Part shown: one piece after another, positions 34,345 through 47,899 of the stretch | Layout: every line of letters starts with the position of its first letter | Numbering within the stretch: the stretch's first letter is position 1 | The notes under the pieces: model-generated | Seen by the model: the letters and a program-made list of their open reading frames with translations, nothing else | Databases searched by the model: none | What the model was told of the DNA's origin: nothing | Made by a program: the position numbers and the translations under genes | Assembly (NCBI RefSeq): GCF_000321225.1 | Contig: NW_004450397.1 | Span: forward strand, 3,423,183-3,487,182 | Direction: 5' to 3' | DNA length: 64,000 nucleotides | From: Odobenus rosmarus divergens | Lineage: Eukaryota; Chordata; Mammalia; Carnivora; Odobenidae

Positions 34345-34805
34345 TGGACCTAGAAAGTTACTTCAACACTATGTAATGAATTACCCCAACATTTGGCAAC
34401 TTAAAACAACAAACATTTTTAACCTCATAGTTCCTCTGAGTCTGAAATCCAGCAGTGGCTTAGCTGGGTGGTTTTGGCTCAGGGTCTCTCACAAGGGTGT
34501 GGTCAAACTGCCCGCCAAGGCTGCAATCCTTGGAAGGCCTGACTGCAACTGGAAAAGGAGAACTCATGTCAGTTCCTCACCACTTGGGCCTCTAACTACG
34601 GCTGCTCATAACATGGCTGATAACCTCACCCAAGGGAGTGATCCAAGACCGAGGAAGATGAGAGTCCCAAATGGAAGCTTCCCCATCGCTTCTGCAGTAT
34701 GTTATTCGTCATACAGACCAACCCTGGTTCAGGGTGGGATGGGAGCCACAAAAGTGAGAAGACCAGAAGATGGGCATCATTAGGGACTACTGTGGAGGCT
34801 GACTA
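34345..34805 (-). mobile_element. MLT1-type LTR (antisense)
   Basis: Reverse complement of MLT1: 'atgtaatgaattaccccaac', 'ggcaacttaaaacaacaaac', 'ggcttagctgggtggttttg', and the end 'ctactgtggaggctgactac'. The 172-codon frame here is accidental. Confidence 0.75.
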
Positions 34806-35219
34806 CACAAATCCAAATTTATTAATTTCCATGTTTTTCTGAATAACTGTGTATCATCAAGATAATAGAATATTTGTTAAACAGCATTTCACTATTATTC
34901 CTTTATTTAAGAAAGCTGGGAGAAAGGATCTTCTACTGAGCTACCAGCACCCAGTTTGCATTTAACATTGGCACTGTCTTGATCTTATCATGTGACATTG
35001 AAGAGTTTGTTGTTTTTTCTTTTTTTTTTTTTGCTTGAAAATTATTTCTTAATGTTCCCAGTGCCAACCTAGTATAAGACAATAGTAGGTGGTCTATGAA
35101 TGTTTACTGAATGTATAAATCTTTCAAATGATCTAATCTAATGCCTTCATTTCTTTAGCCCATGGTTTTTCAGCCCTTTAAAAACCCTGAGTGTCAGAAC
35201 AATCATATTTTCTGCATGC
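34806..35219. other. no recognisable feature
   Basis: Intergenic DNA. Confidence 0.4.
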
Positions 35220-35237
35220 TAAACATCATCTGGTCAT

Positions 35238-35440
35238 AGGTCGCCTGGGTGGCTCAGTTGGTTAAGCGTCTGCCTTCGGCTCAGGTCATGATCTCAGGGT
35301 CCTGGGATAGAGCCCCGCATCGGACTCCCTGCTCAGCGGGGAGCCTGCTTCTCCCTCTGCCTGCCTCTCTCTCTCTCTCTCTCTCTGACAACTAAATAAA
35401 TAAAATCTTTTAAAAAATAAAAATAAAAAAATAATAAAAA
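35238..35440 (+). mobile_element. Can-SINE with 18-bp TSD
   Basis: Full SINEC with a (CT)n block and A-rich tail. TAAACATCATCTGGTCAT (35220-35237) and TAAACATCGTCTGGTCAT (35441-35458) differ at one base. Confidence 0.97.
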
Positions 35441-35658
35441 TAAACATCGTCTGGTCATCATTGGCAGATGGAAATACATGTAAAGCAAAAAAGGGGTGGT
35501 CTTTCATAAGAATACAAAATAAGGGTGAAGAATGTATCCACTCCCGTAGTGTAATTGAATGGTACTGCAAAGTCCACCTCCAGCAAAATATCTTCTATTC
35601 TGCCACCAACCACCACTATTACCTGACCTGAAATTTAACATTGCCATTTTAAAGGAAT

Positions 35659-35760
35659 AAATGCTTTTGAGAAGGAAAGACACCTTAGGATCCTTCCCTA
35701 ACTTTATTAAATGCTTTTTGAGAAGGGAAGGACATCTTAGGATCCTTCCCTAACTTTATT
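35659..35760 (+). repeat. ~51-bp tandem duplication
   Basis: Two copies of a unit beginning AAATGCTTTT and ending CCTAACTTTATT, with a few substitutions and a 1-2 bp length change. Confidence 0.93.
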
Positions 35761-38615
35761 AGTAAATCAGGAATCATCTGGTAAACATCACGTTGAAATT
35801 TCAAGTGAGAATTGGCCCTAAGGTGATATAGAAGATAAACACACTTTAGTACAAAACAAGAAGAGGGAGAATTAGAAAGACAAGCCCAAGAATGAAAGAG
35901 TACAGTTCCACTATCATTTTCTTTAAAAGGTTATCGACACACACACACACAAATATGAATACGCATATATATATAAACTTGAATCATTTATATAAGCTAT
36001 TTCCTTAAGTTTACAACATACTTTCTTTTTTTATATTTTAATCTTCTGAAATTAAAATGCAACTTAAAATTAATGTGGAGTGTTATACTTCTCTTCCTAC
36101 CTAGCAACAAAAAACCTGATATAAAATTGAAGGTGTACCTTAGAATTGAAACATTCATTGGTTGCCCCTTTCTAGGTTGAAATTTATGCTCCCAGGAGGG
36201 TGCCTTTTAACACATGTTCATGATTCCCTATTGGTACCAGCACAGAATTTGGGGTGGGAAAAGGCAGTTTCAACTCTACTGCTGCCTGGCACTATGACCT
36301 TGAGCTTCTATGGGCCTTTCCTTTCTGCATCTGAAAAATGGGTAAGAACAGGATATCCCTGATTGTGTTATAATGGAAATGAGTGATGAGAACATTTCAT
36401 TGACTGGAAAGCATTGTGCAAATGTAGTTGGCTATTTCTGACTGAGATTCTGAGTTGATGCTGATGACCCAGGGAACAACCTCTGCTGCTCCCTAGTGGT
36501 GATATGTTCTCCTGGGCGCGCTGGTCTAAAAATAAATCACCTTTGCTTTCATCACTCTTTGAGGAAATGTTTTCCTTTTGATATGCTGAATACTGTGTGT
36601 AGAACTGCATGAACTCATTGTATGAATATGTAGAGAAAAACCTAAGCAGGAAATGGTTTATGTATTCTTCTGTGACTACACTTTCTTGAACATCCCCATT
36701 TCTCTGTCTTCGTTAAGCTTAAATGACCTAAATGGCCTCCTTTCATCCATTCCAATCTCCTTGCCCTTTTTTTAGAAAGCATGAATTTTTGGTGATTACA
36801 CATTTATGTTGTGTGGCCCCTCTCTAGTTTGCATTATCCTTAAAAATGAAAACTAATAATTTCATTTAAATATAGCTTTTCTAGCTTCCTTTCACTCTTA
36901 ACCAGAACAAGTTAAAAGTTTTTCCTAAGAGCAAAAATCATGTTTATTCTTTATTATGTTATTTAAAGGAACTAGTCATTGCCCTGTCCTCTCCTGTTAT
37001 TATACGCATGTTGAATCACTATCATCTCAAAAAACAAAGGAGACACATTCTTAAATACTTATTGAAAACTTGGTATCAAAGAACCCAAACACATTACATT
37101 TGGGTTTCACAAAATTTACATGTAAAAATCATCCCTTTGCATTTAATGACCAAAAAAAGTAATAATAAATTATACTGATGCTATTCTGAAATAATTCTTC
37201 TGCTTGGAAGTTCTTTTGACATCCAGGTTCAACGATAAATTGATGCTGCATGTGTTCTTTGGATTTGACATTTAATCTTAATCCTAAACTAGATTCTTTA
37301 AGGGGAAGGGAGACATATGACAGATGACAATTGTATTTCATCTGTAATTGCACATATGGAGTCTTTTTTCTACTCTTGAAGGGTTACATGGGTTTTTTTT
37401 GCTGCAAGAAAAGCATCCAAGTATCTTATTATGCTCTTATTATTTCTAGTGATCCAAAATATTTTTCTTTTGCTATTGATTTTTATATGGAAACTTTCCA
37501 GGTGTTAGATTGAAGATTTTACTTTAACCTTGCAAACCGACCTTTTCTCTTCAAACACTAAGGATATTGGTTTTAAGGGCTGAAAATATGATGTAATATT
37601 AAAGATTTGATTTTTATGAATAAATTCTGAGAAAATACAGCTGATTAAATGAATTGATCTATGTGAAGTATAGAGAGCAGTGTGCAGCATGTAGTAAATA
37701 ATATATAATTATTAGCTCTATATTTACAATGACACATAAACATTGCTATGGTATGCTTTTGTAATGGGGATATATATATATTGCTAGAAACCAGTAAAAC
37801 ATATTTTGCTGAAAGAAGTTATATAAATTTAATATAAATCCATACAAATTATTTCCTTTAAAAATCAATGCAAACAAGAGTTTTATAAAAACCTTAAAAT
37901 ACAGAAATTTACTTTCCTATGTATTCAGCCAAAACGTACACTTTAAAATCTATGTACATGTTCAACTATTTTATTTCTAAATTTAAAAACTGACATATTG
38001 GCAAGCAACCCTGAAATAAAATAAAACTTTTACATGGTGATTACTTTTCAGCATGAGGGAAAGAGCAAGGTTCACCAACTTCCTTGGAGTCTTATATAGG
38101 AACATAAGGACAGTCTATATCAGGCTGTGTTCTATTTCTATTTTTTTAATGATACTTTTTAAATCAAGTTTTAATTTAGCTTTTCCTGTTGACAGAAACA
38201 CACCCTATGATAGAACCCAAAATCCAGAGTTTTAGGGTTAGAGAAACTTATATATCTGACCTAAAGAACTGAAATAGTACAACATGCATTTATTTGTCCC
38301 CGCATATTATTTAGTATCTCAGAGACAGGAGGAAGATATGAAGAATACATCTGTAGGATCTGGTACCCAAATCTTGAATGTACATAAGCTAGGCTCTGTA
38401 TAGTCAATCCTAAGTGTCTGGAACTTTTAAGAATTCAGGCAAAACCAAATGTACCACCTTCCTCATTTTAGATAATTTCTATATTTGCAATTTATATTTG
38501 AATCTTGCTATATAAATAGTATTTGCAAAGTGTCAAATATAAAGCATTTCAAAGAATTCTGTGCCTTACCTCAGTTGGCAAATGATATGACAATTCTTGG
38601 AGTCTGTCTAGATTA
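35761..38615. other. mostly unassigned; MIR patch
   Basis: 36230-36440 is a + strand MIR ('tgcctggcactatgaccttg', 'tttctgcatctgaaaaatgg', 'gcattgtgcaaatgta'). A short (AC)n lies near 35938. No gene seen in the rest. Confidence 0.5.
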
Positions 38616-38929
38616 GTGCTGTCCAGTAAAAATATAGTGGGAACTATGTATCTTTAAATTTCCTAGTAGTCATGTTACCAACAGTAAAAAGAAAAAAGTA
38701 AAATTAATTTTAAGAATATATTTTATTTAACCTAGTATGTCATAAATATTGTCATTTCAAAATGTAATCAATTAAAATTATTAAAAATAACTTATTTTTT
38801 ATCATTTTTGTTCTAAGTCTTTAAAACATGATGTTTATTTTATCCTTACTGAACTCTCAGTTTAGACTGGGCACATTTCAAGTGCTCAACAGTCACATGT
38901 GACTAGTGGCTACCATATTGGACAGCACA
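38616..38929. mobile_element. non-autonomous DNA transposon with terminal inverted repeats
   Basis: Ends 'gtgctgtccagta' and 'tattggacagcac' form terminal inverted repeats around an AT-rich interior, with 'gtgactagtggctaccat' near the right end. This is a well-known mammalian MITE type whose family name I cannot assign with certainty. Confidence 0.7.
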
Positions 38930-39904
38930 GGATGGCACAGTTAAATTGTCAACAATACACTCTATTAAGTGGGGATGAGTCCTATCCTTTGCTAGTCTTT
39001 TTCTGAAACAATTTTTTTTTTAATTTTTAGGATGTTTTAAGCTACTTGTATAGAAGACAAAATCAACTGGCTTAAACAACAACAAAAAGAAATTAATTAC
39101 TCAAAATACCAAGAATTTGAAAGTGGGGGGGGCCGAAGATTTGGCTAATTCAGAGGCTTCATAATGGTATCAAAAATCCAGATTCTTCTCATCTTTCTTT
39201 AGCCTCAAAGTAGATCTTGTAGTTAGAAAAGATAGATAAAGATGGTTGCCACAATTCCAAGAATCATATTCAACAGAAAAGGGGTTGCTTTTTCCATAAC
39301 CCTCTTTTTAAGAGATAAAAAGAGTTTTCCAGAGACCCTACAATAGACCTTCCACTATGTCTCATTAGCTAAAAAGTGGTCATATGTGCACCCATATACC
39401 TAGCACTACCAAGGGAAATAAGATTACAACAGCTTCTTTTGTAAGTATTTCTGGTCCTCTGAAAGGGGTAAATTGGAATAAAATTGGAGATCTGCCAGCA
39501 ATAAGTAAGGTGGGGGAATAAAATTTTGCATAGGCAATTAAGTGTCTGCCACACATTGTCTTTAAAAAAACTTTCTAATGGGGCTTTTAAGATTTTCTCC
39601 AATAGAAAGTATCAAGGGCCTTATATCAAGTCAAGTTCCTAAACTTACGTATTCCTTTCTAAACAAAGAATTTATGTGTCTCAGAAATGCATCATTTCTT
39701 GATACAGAAATTCAGAAAGAAACATGGGATTTGTTAAGTTTTTAAGGTGTCACATTACATTCTGTTAAGTATAACCAGACATCCCAGTTTTACCAGAACC
39801 ATGAAATTTCACGCTTTTTGTCTGACTGTAATTATTAAAGTGATGTTTACTCTCAAGTGTCCTACTTATTAAAAAAAAAAAGGCAATAAAATTGCCTTTA
39901 AGGA
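38930..39904. other. no recognisable feature
   Basis: AT-rich intergenic DNA with a G-run near 39125. Confidence 0.4.
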
Positions 39905-41460
39905 AGCTCAAGTTTTGAATTTAGCAGACAAAACTTCAAAGTAGTTACTATAAATATGTTCAAAGAACTAAAGGAAATCATATTTAAAGAATTAAAGGAA
40001 AGTACAACAACAATTCATTGAATTAAGAATAACAATAAAAAGATACAGATTATAAAAAAGAATCAAATGAAACTCTAGAATTGAAAAATATAATAATGGA
40101 AATGAAATATTCACTAGAGGGGCTCAAGAGTAGATTTGACCTGACAGAGAAAGAATGTGTGAACTTTAAGATAGATTCCTACAGATTAAACAATTTCAAG
40201 AATAGAAAGAAAAGAGAATGAAGTCAAGAGTCTCAGAAAAATATGGGATACAAGTAAGTACATCAACATAAGCATAATGGGAATACTAGAAGGAGAAGAA
40301 AGAGAAAGAAGGACAGAAACAAATATTTGAAGAAACAATCTTTGAAAACTTCCCAAATTTTATTAAAAAACATTAATTTACAAATCTAAGAAGTTCAATA
40401 AACTCTAGGTAGGATGAAACCAAAGACATCCATTACAAGGCATATTGTAGTCAAAATGTAAAAATCCAAAGCAAAAAGAAAATCTTGAAAGCAGCAAAAG
40501 AAAATGATTCATTATGTACAAGGGAATTCAATAATATTCATAACTGACTTTTAATAAAGAACAATGGAAACCAGAAGGCAGTGTGATGACATATTCAAAC
40601 TACTTAAAGGAAAAAGAAAAAAAAAAAAAAAAAAGGCTGCCAAGCAAGAATCCTACATGTAGCAAATCCTCTTCAAAACTAAGGCAGAAAGCAAGATATT
40701 TCCAGATAAACAGAGACTGAAAAAATTTGCTGCTAACAGACCTACCTTGCAAGAAATACTAACTGAAGTTCTTTAAACAGAAAGGAAGTAACATTAGACT
40801 GTAATTTGAATCCACATGAAAAAACAGTGCCAGTAAAGACAATTACATAGCAATTACAGAAAACAGCATAATTTCATGTCTTCTCTTTTTTCCTCTTAAT
40901 TGATTTTTAAAAACAATAGCACAAAATAATACCTATAAAATTGAATATGGGGATTTATAGCTTATATAAGTTTATATAAATATGAATTTGGGGCTTATAG
41001 CATAGAAATGTATATTTAACAATAGCAGCCCAAAGTGGGGAAAGAAGAAAACTAGTGGAGCAAGGAAGTGACATCACACAGTGACTCAAATCCACAAGAA
41101 GACATGAAGAGTATGGGAATTGGTTAAGAATTTCATATAAAAACTTGGTAAATATATTTTTTCTTTTCTTAATTTTTTCAAAAGACATATGATTATATAA
41201 AACAATTATAACACTATACTGTTGGATTTGTAACAAGGAATGGAACTATAGTGGAGCAATTTTTCTGTATCTCACTGAAATTAAGTTAGTATAAGTCTCA
41301 AATATTTTCTGATAAATTAAGATATGTATTGTAATTCTTAGAGCAAATACTAAGAAAAATAACTCAAAAATATAGTTAAAAATCAATAAAGGAATTAAAA
41401 TGGTACATTAGAAAATACCCAGTTAATCCAGAAGAAGACATTTAAAAAAGAACAAAACAA
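39905..41460 (+). mobile_element. HAL1-like half-L1 element
   Basis: The + strand resembles L1 ORF1-type DNA ('aatatgttcaaagaactaaa', 'aaacttcccaaattttatta', 'ggcatattgtagtcaaaatg', 'gaacaatggaaaccagaagg') followed by 'ccagataaacagagactgaa' and a tail without ORF2, as in HAL1. No intact frame. Confidence 0.65.
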
Positions 41461-43316
41461 CCAAGATACTAGCCAATAGGATCCAACAGTACATTAAAAG
41501 GATTATTCATCACGACCAAGTGGGATTTATTCCTGGGCTGCAAGGGTGGTTCAACATTTGCAAATCAATCAATGTGATATAGTACATAAATAAAAGAAAG
41601 AACAAGAACCATACGATCATCTCAATAGATGCAGAAAAAGCATTTGACAAAGTACAGCATCCTTTCTTGATTTCTTCACAGTGCAGGGATAGAGGGAACA
41701 TACCTCAATATCATAAAAGCATATATGAAAAGCCCACAGCAAATATCCTTCTCAATCGGGCAAAACTGAGAGCTTTTCCCCTAAGGTCAGGAACACAGCA
41801 GGAATGCCCACTATCACCACTGTTATTTAACATAGTACTGGAAGTCCTAGCCTCAGCAATCAGACAACAAAAAGAAAACGCATCGGAACTGGCAAAGAAG
41901 TCAAACTCTCACTCTTTGCAGATGACATGACACTCTATGTGGAAAACCTAAAAGACTCCACCCCAAAATTGCTAGAACTCATATAAGAATTCAGCAAAGT
42001 GGCAGGATATAAATCAATGCACAGAAATCAGTTGCATTCCTATACACTAATGAGACAGAAGAAAGATAAATTAAGGAGTTGATCCCATTTACAATTGCAC
42101 CAAAAACCATAGGATACCTAGGAATAAACCTAACCAAAGAGGCAAAGGATCTTACTCAGAAAACTATAGAGCATTCATGAAAGAAATTGAGGAAGACACA
42201 AAGAAATGGAAAAACGATCCATGCTCATGAATTGGAAGAACAAATATTGTTAAAATATCTATGCTACCTAGAGCAAGCTATACATTCAATTCAATCCCTA
42301 TCAAAATACCATCAACTCTTTTCACAGAGCTGGAACAAATAATCCCAAAATTTGTATGGAACCAGAAAAGACCCCAAATAGCCAGAGGAATGTTGAAAAA
42401 GAAAACCAACATCATAATTGTTGGCATCACAATTCTGAACTTCAAGCTCTATTACAAATCTGTAATCATCAAGACAGTATGGTACTGGCACAAAAACAGA
42501 CACTTAAATCAATGGAACAGAAGAGAGAACCCAGAAATGGACCCTCAACTCTATAGTCAACTAATCTTCGACAAAGCAGGAAAGAATATCCAATAGAAAA
42601 AAGATAGTCTCTTCAACAAATGGTGTTGGGAAAATTGGACAGCCACCATGCAGAAGAATGAAACTGAAACATTTTCTTACACCATACACAAAAAATAAAC
42701 TCAAAATGGATGAAAGACCTAAATATGAGACAGGAATCCATCAAAATCCTGGAGGAGAATACAGGCAGCAAGCAACCTCTGTGACCTCGTCCACAGCAAC
42801 TTCTTGCTAGACACATGTCCAAAGGCAAGGGAAACAAAGGCAAAAATTAACTACTGGGACTTCATCAAGATAAAAAGCTTTTGCACAGCAAAGGAAACAA
42901 TCAACAAAACCAAAAGAAAACCCATTGAAGATATTTGCAAATGTCTTATCAGATAAAGGGCTAGTATCCAAAATCTATAATAATTTATCAAACTCAACAC
43001 CCCAAAAAACAAAAAGTCTAGTCAAGAAATGGGCAGAAGCCACGAACAGATATTTTTCCAAAGAAGACATACAAATGGCCAACAGACACATGAAAAAATG
43101 CTCAATATCACTTGGCATCAGGGAAATACAAATCAAAACCACAATGAGATACCACCTCACACCAGTCAGAATGGCTAAAATTAACAAATCAGGAAAAAAA
43201 CAGTTATTGGCGAAGATGCGGAGTTAGGGGAGCCCTCTTACACTGTTGGTGGGAACGCAAGCTGGTGCAGCCACTCTAGAAAACAGTATGCAGTTTCCTC
43301 AAAAAGTTGAAAATAG

Positions 43317-43406
43317 AGCACTGGGTGTTATAGCAACTAATGAATCATTAAACACTACATCAAAAACTAATGCTGTACTATATGTTGGCTAATTGAACAT
43401 AAAAAA
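43317..43406 (+). mobile_element. L1 3'-end insertion nested in L1
   Basis: An L1 3' terminus ('agcactgggtgttatagcaa' to poly-A) flanked by AAAAAGTTGAAAATAG at 43301-43316 and 43407-43422, a perfect 16-bp TSD. Severely 5'-truncated retrotransposition product. Confidence 0.93.
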
Positions 43407-43594
43407 AAAAAGTTGAAAATAGGGCTACCCTATGACTCAGCAATTGCACTACTAGGGATTTACCCCAAAGATACAAATGCAGTGATCCGAAGGGGCACCT
43501 GCACCCCAATGTTTATAGTGGCAATGTCCATAATAGCCAAACTATGGAAAGAGTCCAGATGTCCATTGACAGATGAATTGATGAAGAAGATGTG

Positions 43595-43596
<2 letters not shown>

Positions 43597-43635
<39 letters not shown>
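43597..43635 (+). repeat. (AC)n microsatellite in L1
   Basis: About 19 AC units inside L1 ORF2, where the related copy at 7460 has only GT/TA alternation. Confidence 0.95.
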
Positions 43636-43637
<2 letters not shown>

Positions 43638-44055
43638 GGAATACTACTCAGCCATCAAAAAAATCTCGCTATTTGCAATGATGTGAATGGAACTAGAGGA
43701 TTTTATGCTAAGCGAAATAAGTCAATCAGAGAAAGACAATTATCAAGAAAGATAATTTAAGAAACAAAACAGAGGATCATAGGGAAAGAGGGGAAAAGTA
43801 AAACAAGATGAAATCACAGAGGGAGACAAACCGTAAGAGACTCTTAATCATAGGAAATAAACTGAGGGTTGCTGGAGGGGAGGGGCGTGAGGGTATGGGG
43901 TAACTGGGTGATGGACATTAAGGAGGGCACGTGATGTAATGAGCACTAGGTATTATATAAGACTGATGAATCACTAAACTCTACCTCTGAAACTAGTAAT
44001 ACATTATATGTTAATTGAATTTAAATTTAAATTTTTTAATTTAAAAAATTAAAAA

Positions 44056-45536
44056 GAACAAAACAAAAGGAGACACAAGATTAGAAAGCAAATAGTAAAG
44101 CTGCAGACATAAATTAAAATATGTTAGTAATAATGTTAAATGTATATGGGATAAACAACCAACTCAAAAGGCAGAGATTGTCAGGTTTGACTTTGGACAA
44201 TAAATTTTGATCCATTTAAATATAATGTCATTATTAAGTAAAGTTCACATTGGAATACCCGTTTTAATAATATATTAGTAGGAGTTTCTCAAGGACAATT
44301 CTAAGGAAATTTGCCACAGATTGGTATTAATTTAAAGTTTTTGAGATTTTTTTTTTTTACACATGGAATTGAGGAACTGAAAGACTACAGTATTGAATGG
44401 GTCATTGATGGGGACAGTGATGTTACCGAAATAATCATAGAGGTTGAGGTAGAAGAAAAGACTGTGAGCCTGGTGCCAAAATCTCTGTAAGTAAGGATGG
44501 TGTTTATGAATTTCAGGTGACAAAGACTAAGAGCAGAGAGTAGTAGAGCCAGATCTTTTGAGCTTCTAAAGTTAATGTCTGTTATCTACTAGTTATTATA
44601 TTAGGCATTCAGGTAAATACAGAAAAATAAAACATAGTCCCTGCCCATAAAATATAATGAGATAGACAGCTTTATAAAGATGAATGCAATACAGTGTAAA
44701 GGTGTTATCATTAAAGTAAGCTCTGGGATTAAAAGAAGGGAAAGAATCATTGATTTGGCACCACAGTGATAAAAAAAAAAAGCCTTTAGTAGTGAAGAAC
44801 CATCTTTTTCTATCTTGGGATTAATTTATTATGACATTTTATTATTTGAAGCAGGGTCGCAGGGGTCCAGTTGCTAAGAAAGCCCTAAAAACTACAAAAT
44901 ACTGACGTGGTTATTTAGTCAAGGGTGAAATATAATGGAGGCTGGGGCTAAGTAGTAATCTCTAGCCCTAGTTCTGATAAATGGGGACACAAGTGATCTA
45001 ATATAAGTGGCAAAGAAATTCAACAGTTGGGCAGGGCTGGCCAGAAAGACCAAGATATTAGCAAATATTTGAAAATCCAGGCAGTTATGTCTAGGAAGAA
45101 TAGGATAGGGGCACTGACTGACAAGGAAGAGTCCCAATCCCAGCTGGGGACTGGTCTAATCGGTAGATGACTGGAAAAGGAACTTCAGATTAGAAACCAA
45201 AGCTAAAGGCTTTTTTTGCAAATCTTTGCCTGGACTGTTCATTATCTGCACAGTAGCTGGAGCCCCATTTTCAGTTTTAGCATCCATTGATGATTCTAGT
45301 CTAAATTAATCCTTACTATTGGAATTGCAAAATTGTGATAATTTGGCTTTAATTTCAAGTTCCTTAAATACCCAGAGGAGCTAAGTTATTGCCAAAATGA
45401 AAAAGATACCTGAAAATGTTAAATGTAATAGGAATTTGTGAATATAATCTACTATAATTGATTGCTTTTAATAAATTCATATTTAATATGAATTTAAATA
45501 TGAATATAAAATTGATAAAATTTTAATATGAATATA
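44056..45536. other. unassigned, with an L2 3' patch
   Basis: 44585-44745 is a reversed L2 3' end ('catagtccctgcccataaaa', 'gcaatacagtgtaaaggtgt'). No gene seen elsewhere. Confidence 0.45.
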
Positions 45537-45549
45537 AAATTGATATTCT

Positions 45550-45758
45550 TTTTTTTAAAGATTTATTTATTCTATTTTGAGGGACAGAGTGCATGCGCAA
45601 GAGCACGAGTGAGTGTGTGGTGGGGAGGGGCAGAGGGAGAGGAAGAGAGAGTCTCAAACAGACTCTCCCCTTGGAGCCCAATGGAGGGCTCGATCTCATG
45701 ACCTGAGCTGAAACAAAGAGTTGGACGCTTAACCACCTGCACCACCTAGGCACCCCTC
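45550..45758 (-). mobile_element. Can-SINE with perfect 13-bp TSD
   Basis: Antisense SINEC. AAATTGATATTCT at 45537-45549 and 45759-45771 is identical. Confidence 0.97.
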
Positions 45759-45989
45759 AAATTGATATTCTATGCTGAGTTATATTTTATTCAATTAATA
45801 TCAAAATGATAAAAATTCCATTTGGACCATATAATTTATTTTCCAAATCAAGATACTTTTGAAGGTAGAAGTTGGTGCTATTTACAAGTACCAAAGAACA
45901 AGAGACATAAACTGGCAAAATCCTGGGCACCCAAATTAGCTTCTCTCTACACTCTACCTCAACTTCCCACTTACATGACCATACCCTGA

Positions 45990-46860
45990 ATACAGTCATC
46001 AACCAAAACTGCTCCACCCTTAAAAACCCATTCTCTAAAACAGTGCTTCCTTCCATCCTTCCAAGTAATAACTATTCTTCATCCGCACATTTGACCTGCT
46101 AAAGCCTTCCCCTTGTCTTTACTTCTCCCCTGACCAGCTTAGATTTCACAGCCTATCAGGTAAATCACATTTGCGAAAATACCAAAGTCCGTTGACTCTT
46201 GTTCTTTTCTCACCCTCCTGGCAAAACCCCAATCCTGGATGAACTGAACCATCTACCTTCTTTGTGCCTGCAAGACTACCAAGCTACTAGAGGAAAATAA
46301 TACATTTCAACAGTCTCCATAAATTCATCATCACCAGTTTCAAATGGGTTTCAACATTGCCTGGCCATCTTCCTTCACCCTGGCTTCTGCTAACACCACT
46401 CTCCTGAAGCTGGTCTTACCAACATCACCATTAACCTTGATAATGACAACACTGCTAGTCATAATGATCACCTTTTGGTCTTTTAATTGCCTTCCAACAA
46501 TATTTAAAATAGTTGACAGCTTTTTGTGACCCTCTGTCCTTGGCTTTCATGACTTCTTGAGCTACTTCTCCCTTAAGACTTAGTCCAAAACGCTCTTCTC
46601 ATTCTGCTTTTTTTCCATGAAGTATCTTCGTATCTAGCACACTACAAATTTTATGTATCCGTTTTGTTATTGACTGTCTCCTCCTCTGAGAACATAAACT
46701 CCATGAGGGAAGACATTTTTCTTTTTGGTCTGTTTGGCTTACCCTTGCAATCTCATTGCCCTCTAGCTGTACATACTAGGGTCTCAGTCAATATTTTTTG
46801 AGTGAATCTAGTAAGTGAATAGCATCCTTGATAAATATTCATCAGATGAACATTTGCCAT
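45990..46860 (+). mobile_element. L2 element
   Basis: L2 reverse-transcriptase-region DNA ('ccactctcctgaagctggtc', 'gttgacagctttttgtgacc', 'tctgtccttggctttcatga') followed by the L2 3' end ('ataaactccatgagggaaga', 'agtcaatattttttgagtga'). Confidence 0.75.
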
Positions 46861-47039
46861 AATAGTAATTTTTTATTACACTATCAGCTACTGTATAAAT
46901 TATATGAAGGCTAAGCAGTTAAAATCCACATGTACTCCTAGTGCATTAAATGCTTGCTTGAGCAAATTTCCTTTTTTTTTTTTGGCCTTCTGACTTAGTC
47001 TATTTGCTGGGCCTGATTAAGCAAGGGTGTCTTCTTTCA

Positions 47040-47600
47040 GGCTTAAACTACTACTTCAGTGTCATTAACTTTCCAAATTTATTTATCTTTAGCCTCACAT
47101 CTATTCCTGACTTGTATTTCTAAAAACTTACTGTATATTTTCATTTTGATGTCCATCATTATTTATATTTCAAAATCAACATTTAGAAACTCAAATTTAT
47201 CTACCCAAACTCTCACACTGACCTCAAATAAAAATAGACACATGCCGAAACTGTTTTCCTCACATTTTTTTATGTTAATTATTTGCTTCGCTGGCTACTC
47301 AAATAACCAAGCTAGGAACAATGGAGTCTCCCTTATTTCTTTCCATTTCATATTTCCTTTATGCAACTGATCTCCATATAATGCTGGTTTTACCTGATTT
47401 TGTCTCACATAAATCTCTCCTTTTTCCATGCTTTCAAGTCTTTGGTTAGGAGTTTATTAATGCAAAACCTTCCTAATTGGTTTCTCTGCTTCCAGATATT
47501 TAATTCATTCTTTGTATCATTGCCAACTTTACAATTCCAAACAGCTCCAAACCCTTCAAGGAAAATGTTCAAATTTCTTAATACATCATAAAATACTTTA
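47040..47600 (+). mobile_element. second L2 fragment
   Basis: Middle L2 region: 'tcaaataaccaagctaggaa', 'ttcctaattggtttctctgc', 'tccaaacccttcaag'. It follows the L2 3' end at 46860, so it is a separate copy or a rearranged one. Confidence 0.6.
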
Positions 47601-47899
47601 ATCTTTAGAGAGGGAGTTTGTAGACAATACTTAATCCTATTATCCAAACTCCTGGGAATCACTTCATATGGCAAACTACGTCCACATGAGTAGATAAACC
47701 CTTGGAATAAGTTAGCCCAAAAAGGAGCAGTTTTATTAATCCTTAGAGGTTGGTAGGAAATCCCAGATTTAGTAATGAGATGGAGGCTTTTTGGAGAAAG
47801 GGATAAGTTTACCCAAGGAACAAATAACATATAGGCCAAACAGATTAAAGCACAGTTGAGGAACTGAAATCACATATAAATATATTAAATATTTTTAGA
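47601..47899. other. no recognisable feature
   Basis: The minus-strand 144-codon frame at 47405-47839 runs through the L2 and this stretch without any domain. Considered chance. Confidence 0.4.

Larger units (their letters stand above)
41461..44055 (+). mobile_element. carnivore L1, 5'-truncated, degraded ORF2 plus 3' UTR
   Basis: Begins inside the ORF2 reverse transcriptase region ('accaagtgggatttattcct'). The polymerase FADD motif lies at about 41914-41930. It continues through the ORF2 C-terminus ('[15 protein letters not shown]' at about 43075) to the 3' UTR with 'ggtaactgggtgatggacat', ending near 44055. Frameshifts break ORF2 into pieces of 60-111 codons, so it is not mobile. An (AC)n expansion (43597-43635) and a nested 90-bp L1 end (43317-43406) lie inside. 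Confidence 0.93.

Noticed and set aside
34265..34783. 172-codon ORF, the longest in the window
   Set aside because: It runs antisense through an MLT1-type LTR; no domain and no codon signal.
41667..42596. Possible active reverse transcriptase
   Set aside because: The FADD motif is present, but the L1 is 5'-truncated and frameshifted, with no ORF1 and no complete ORF2.
43597..43635. Possible regulatory repeat or array
   Set aside because: A simple (AC)n expansion inside L1. No spacer-repeat structure such as CRISPR occurs in this window.
47405..47839. 144-codon minus-strand ORF
   Set aside because: Antisense to an L2 fragment, with no recognisable domain and no promoter or splice context.
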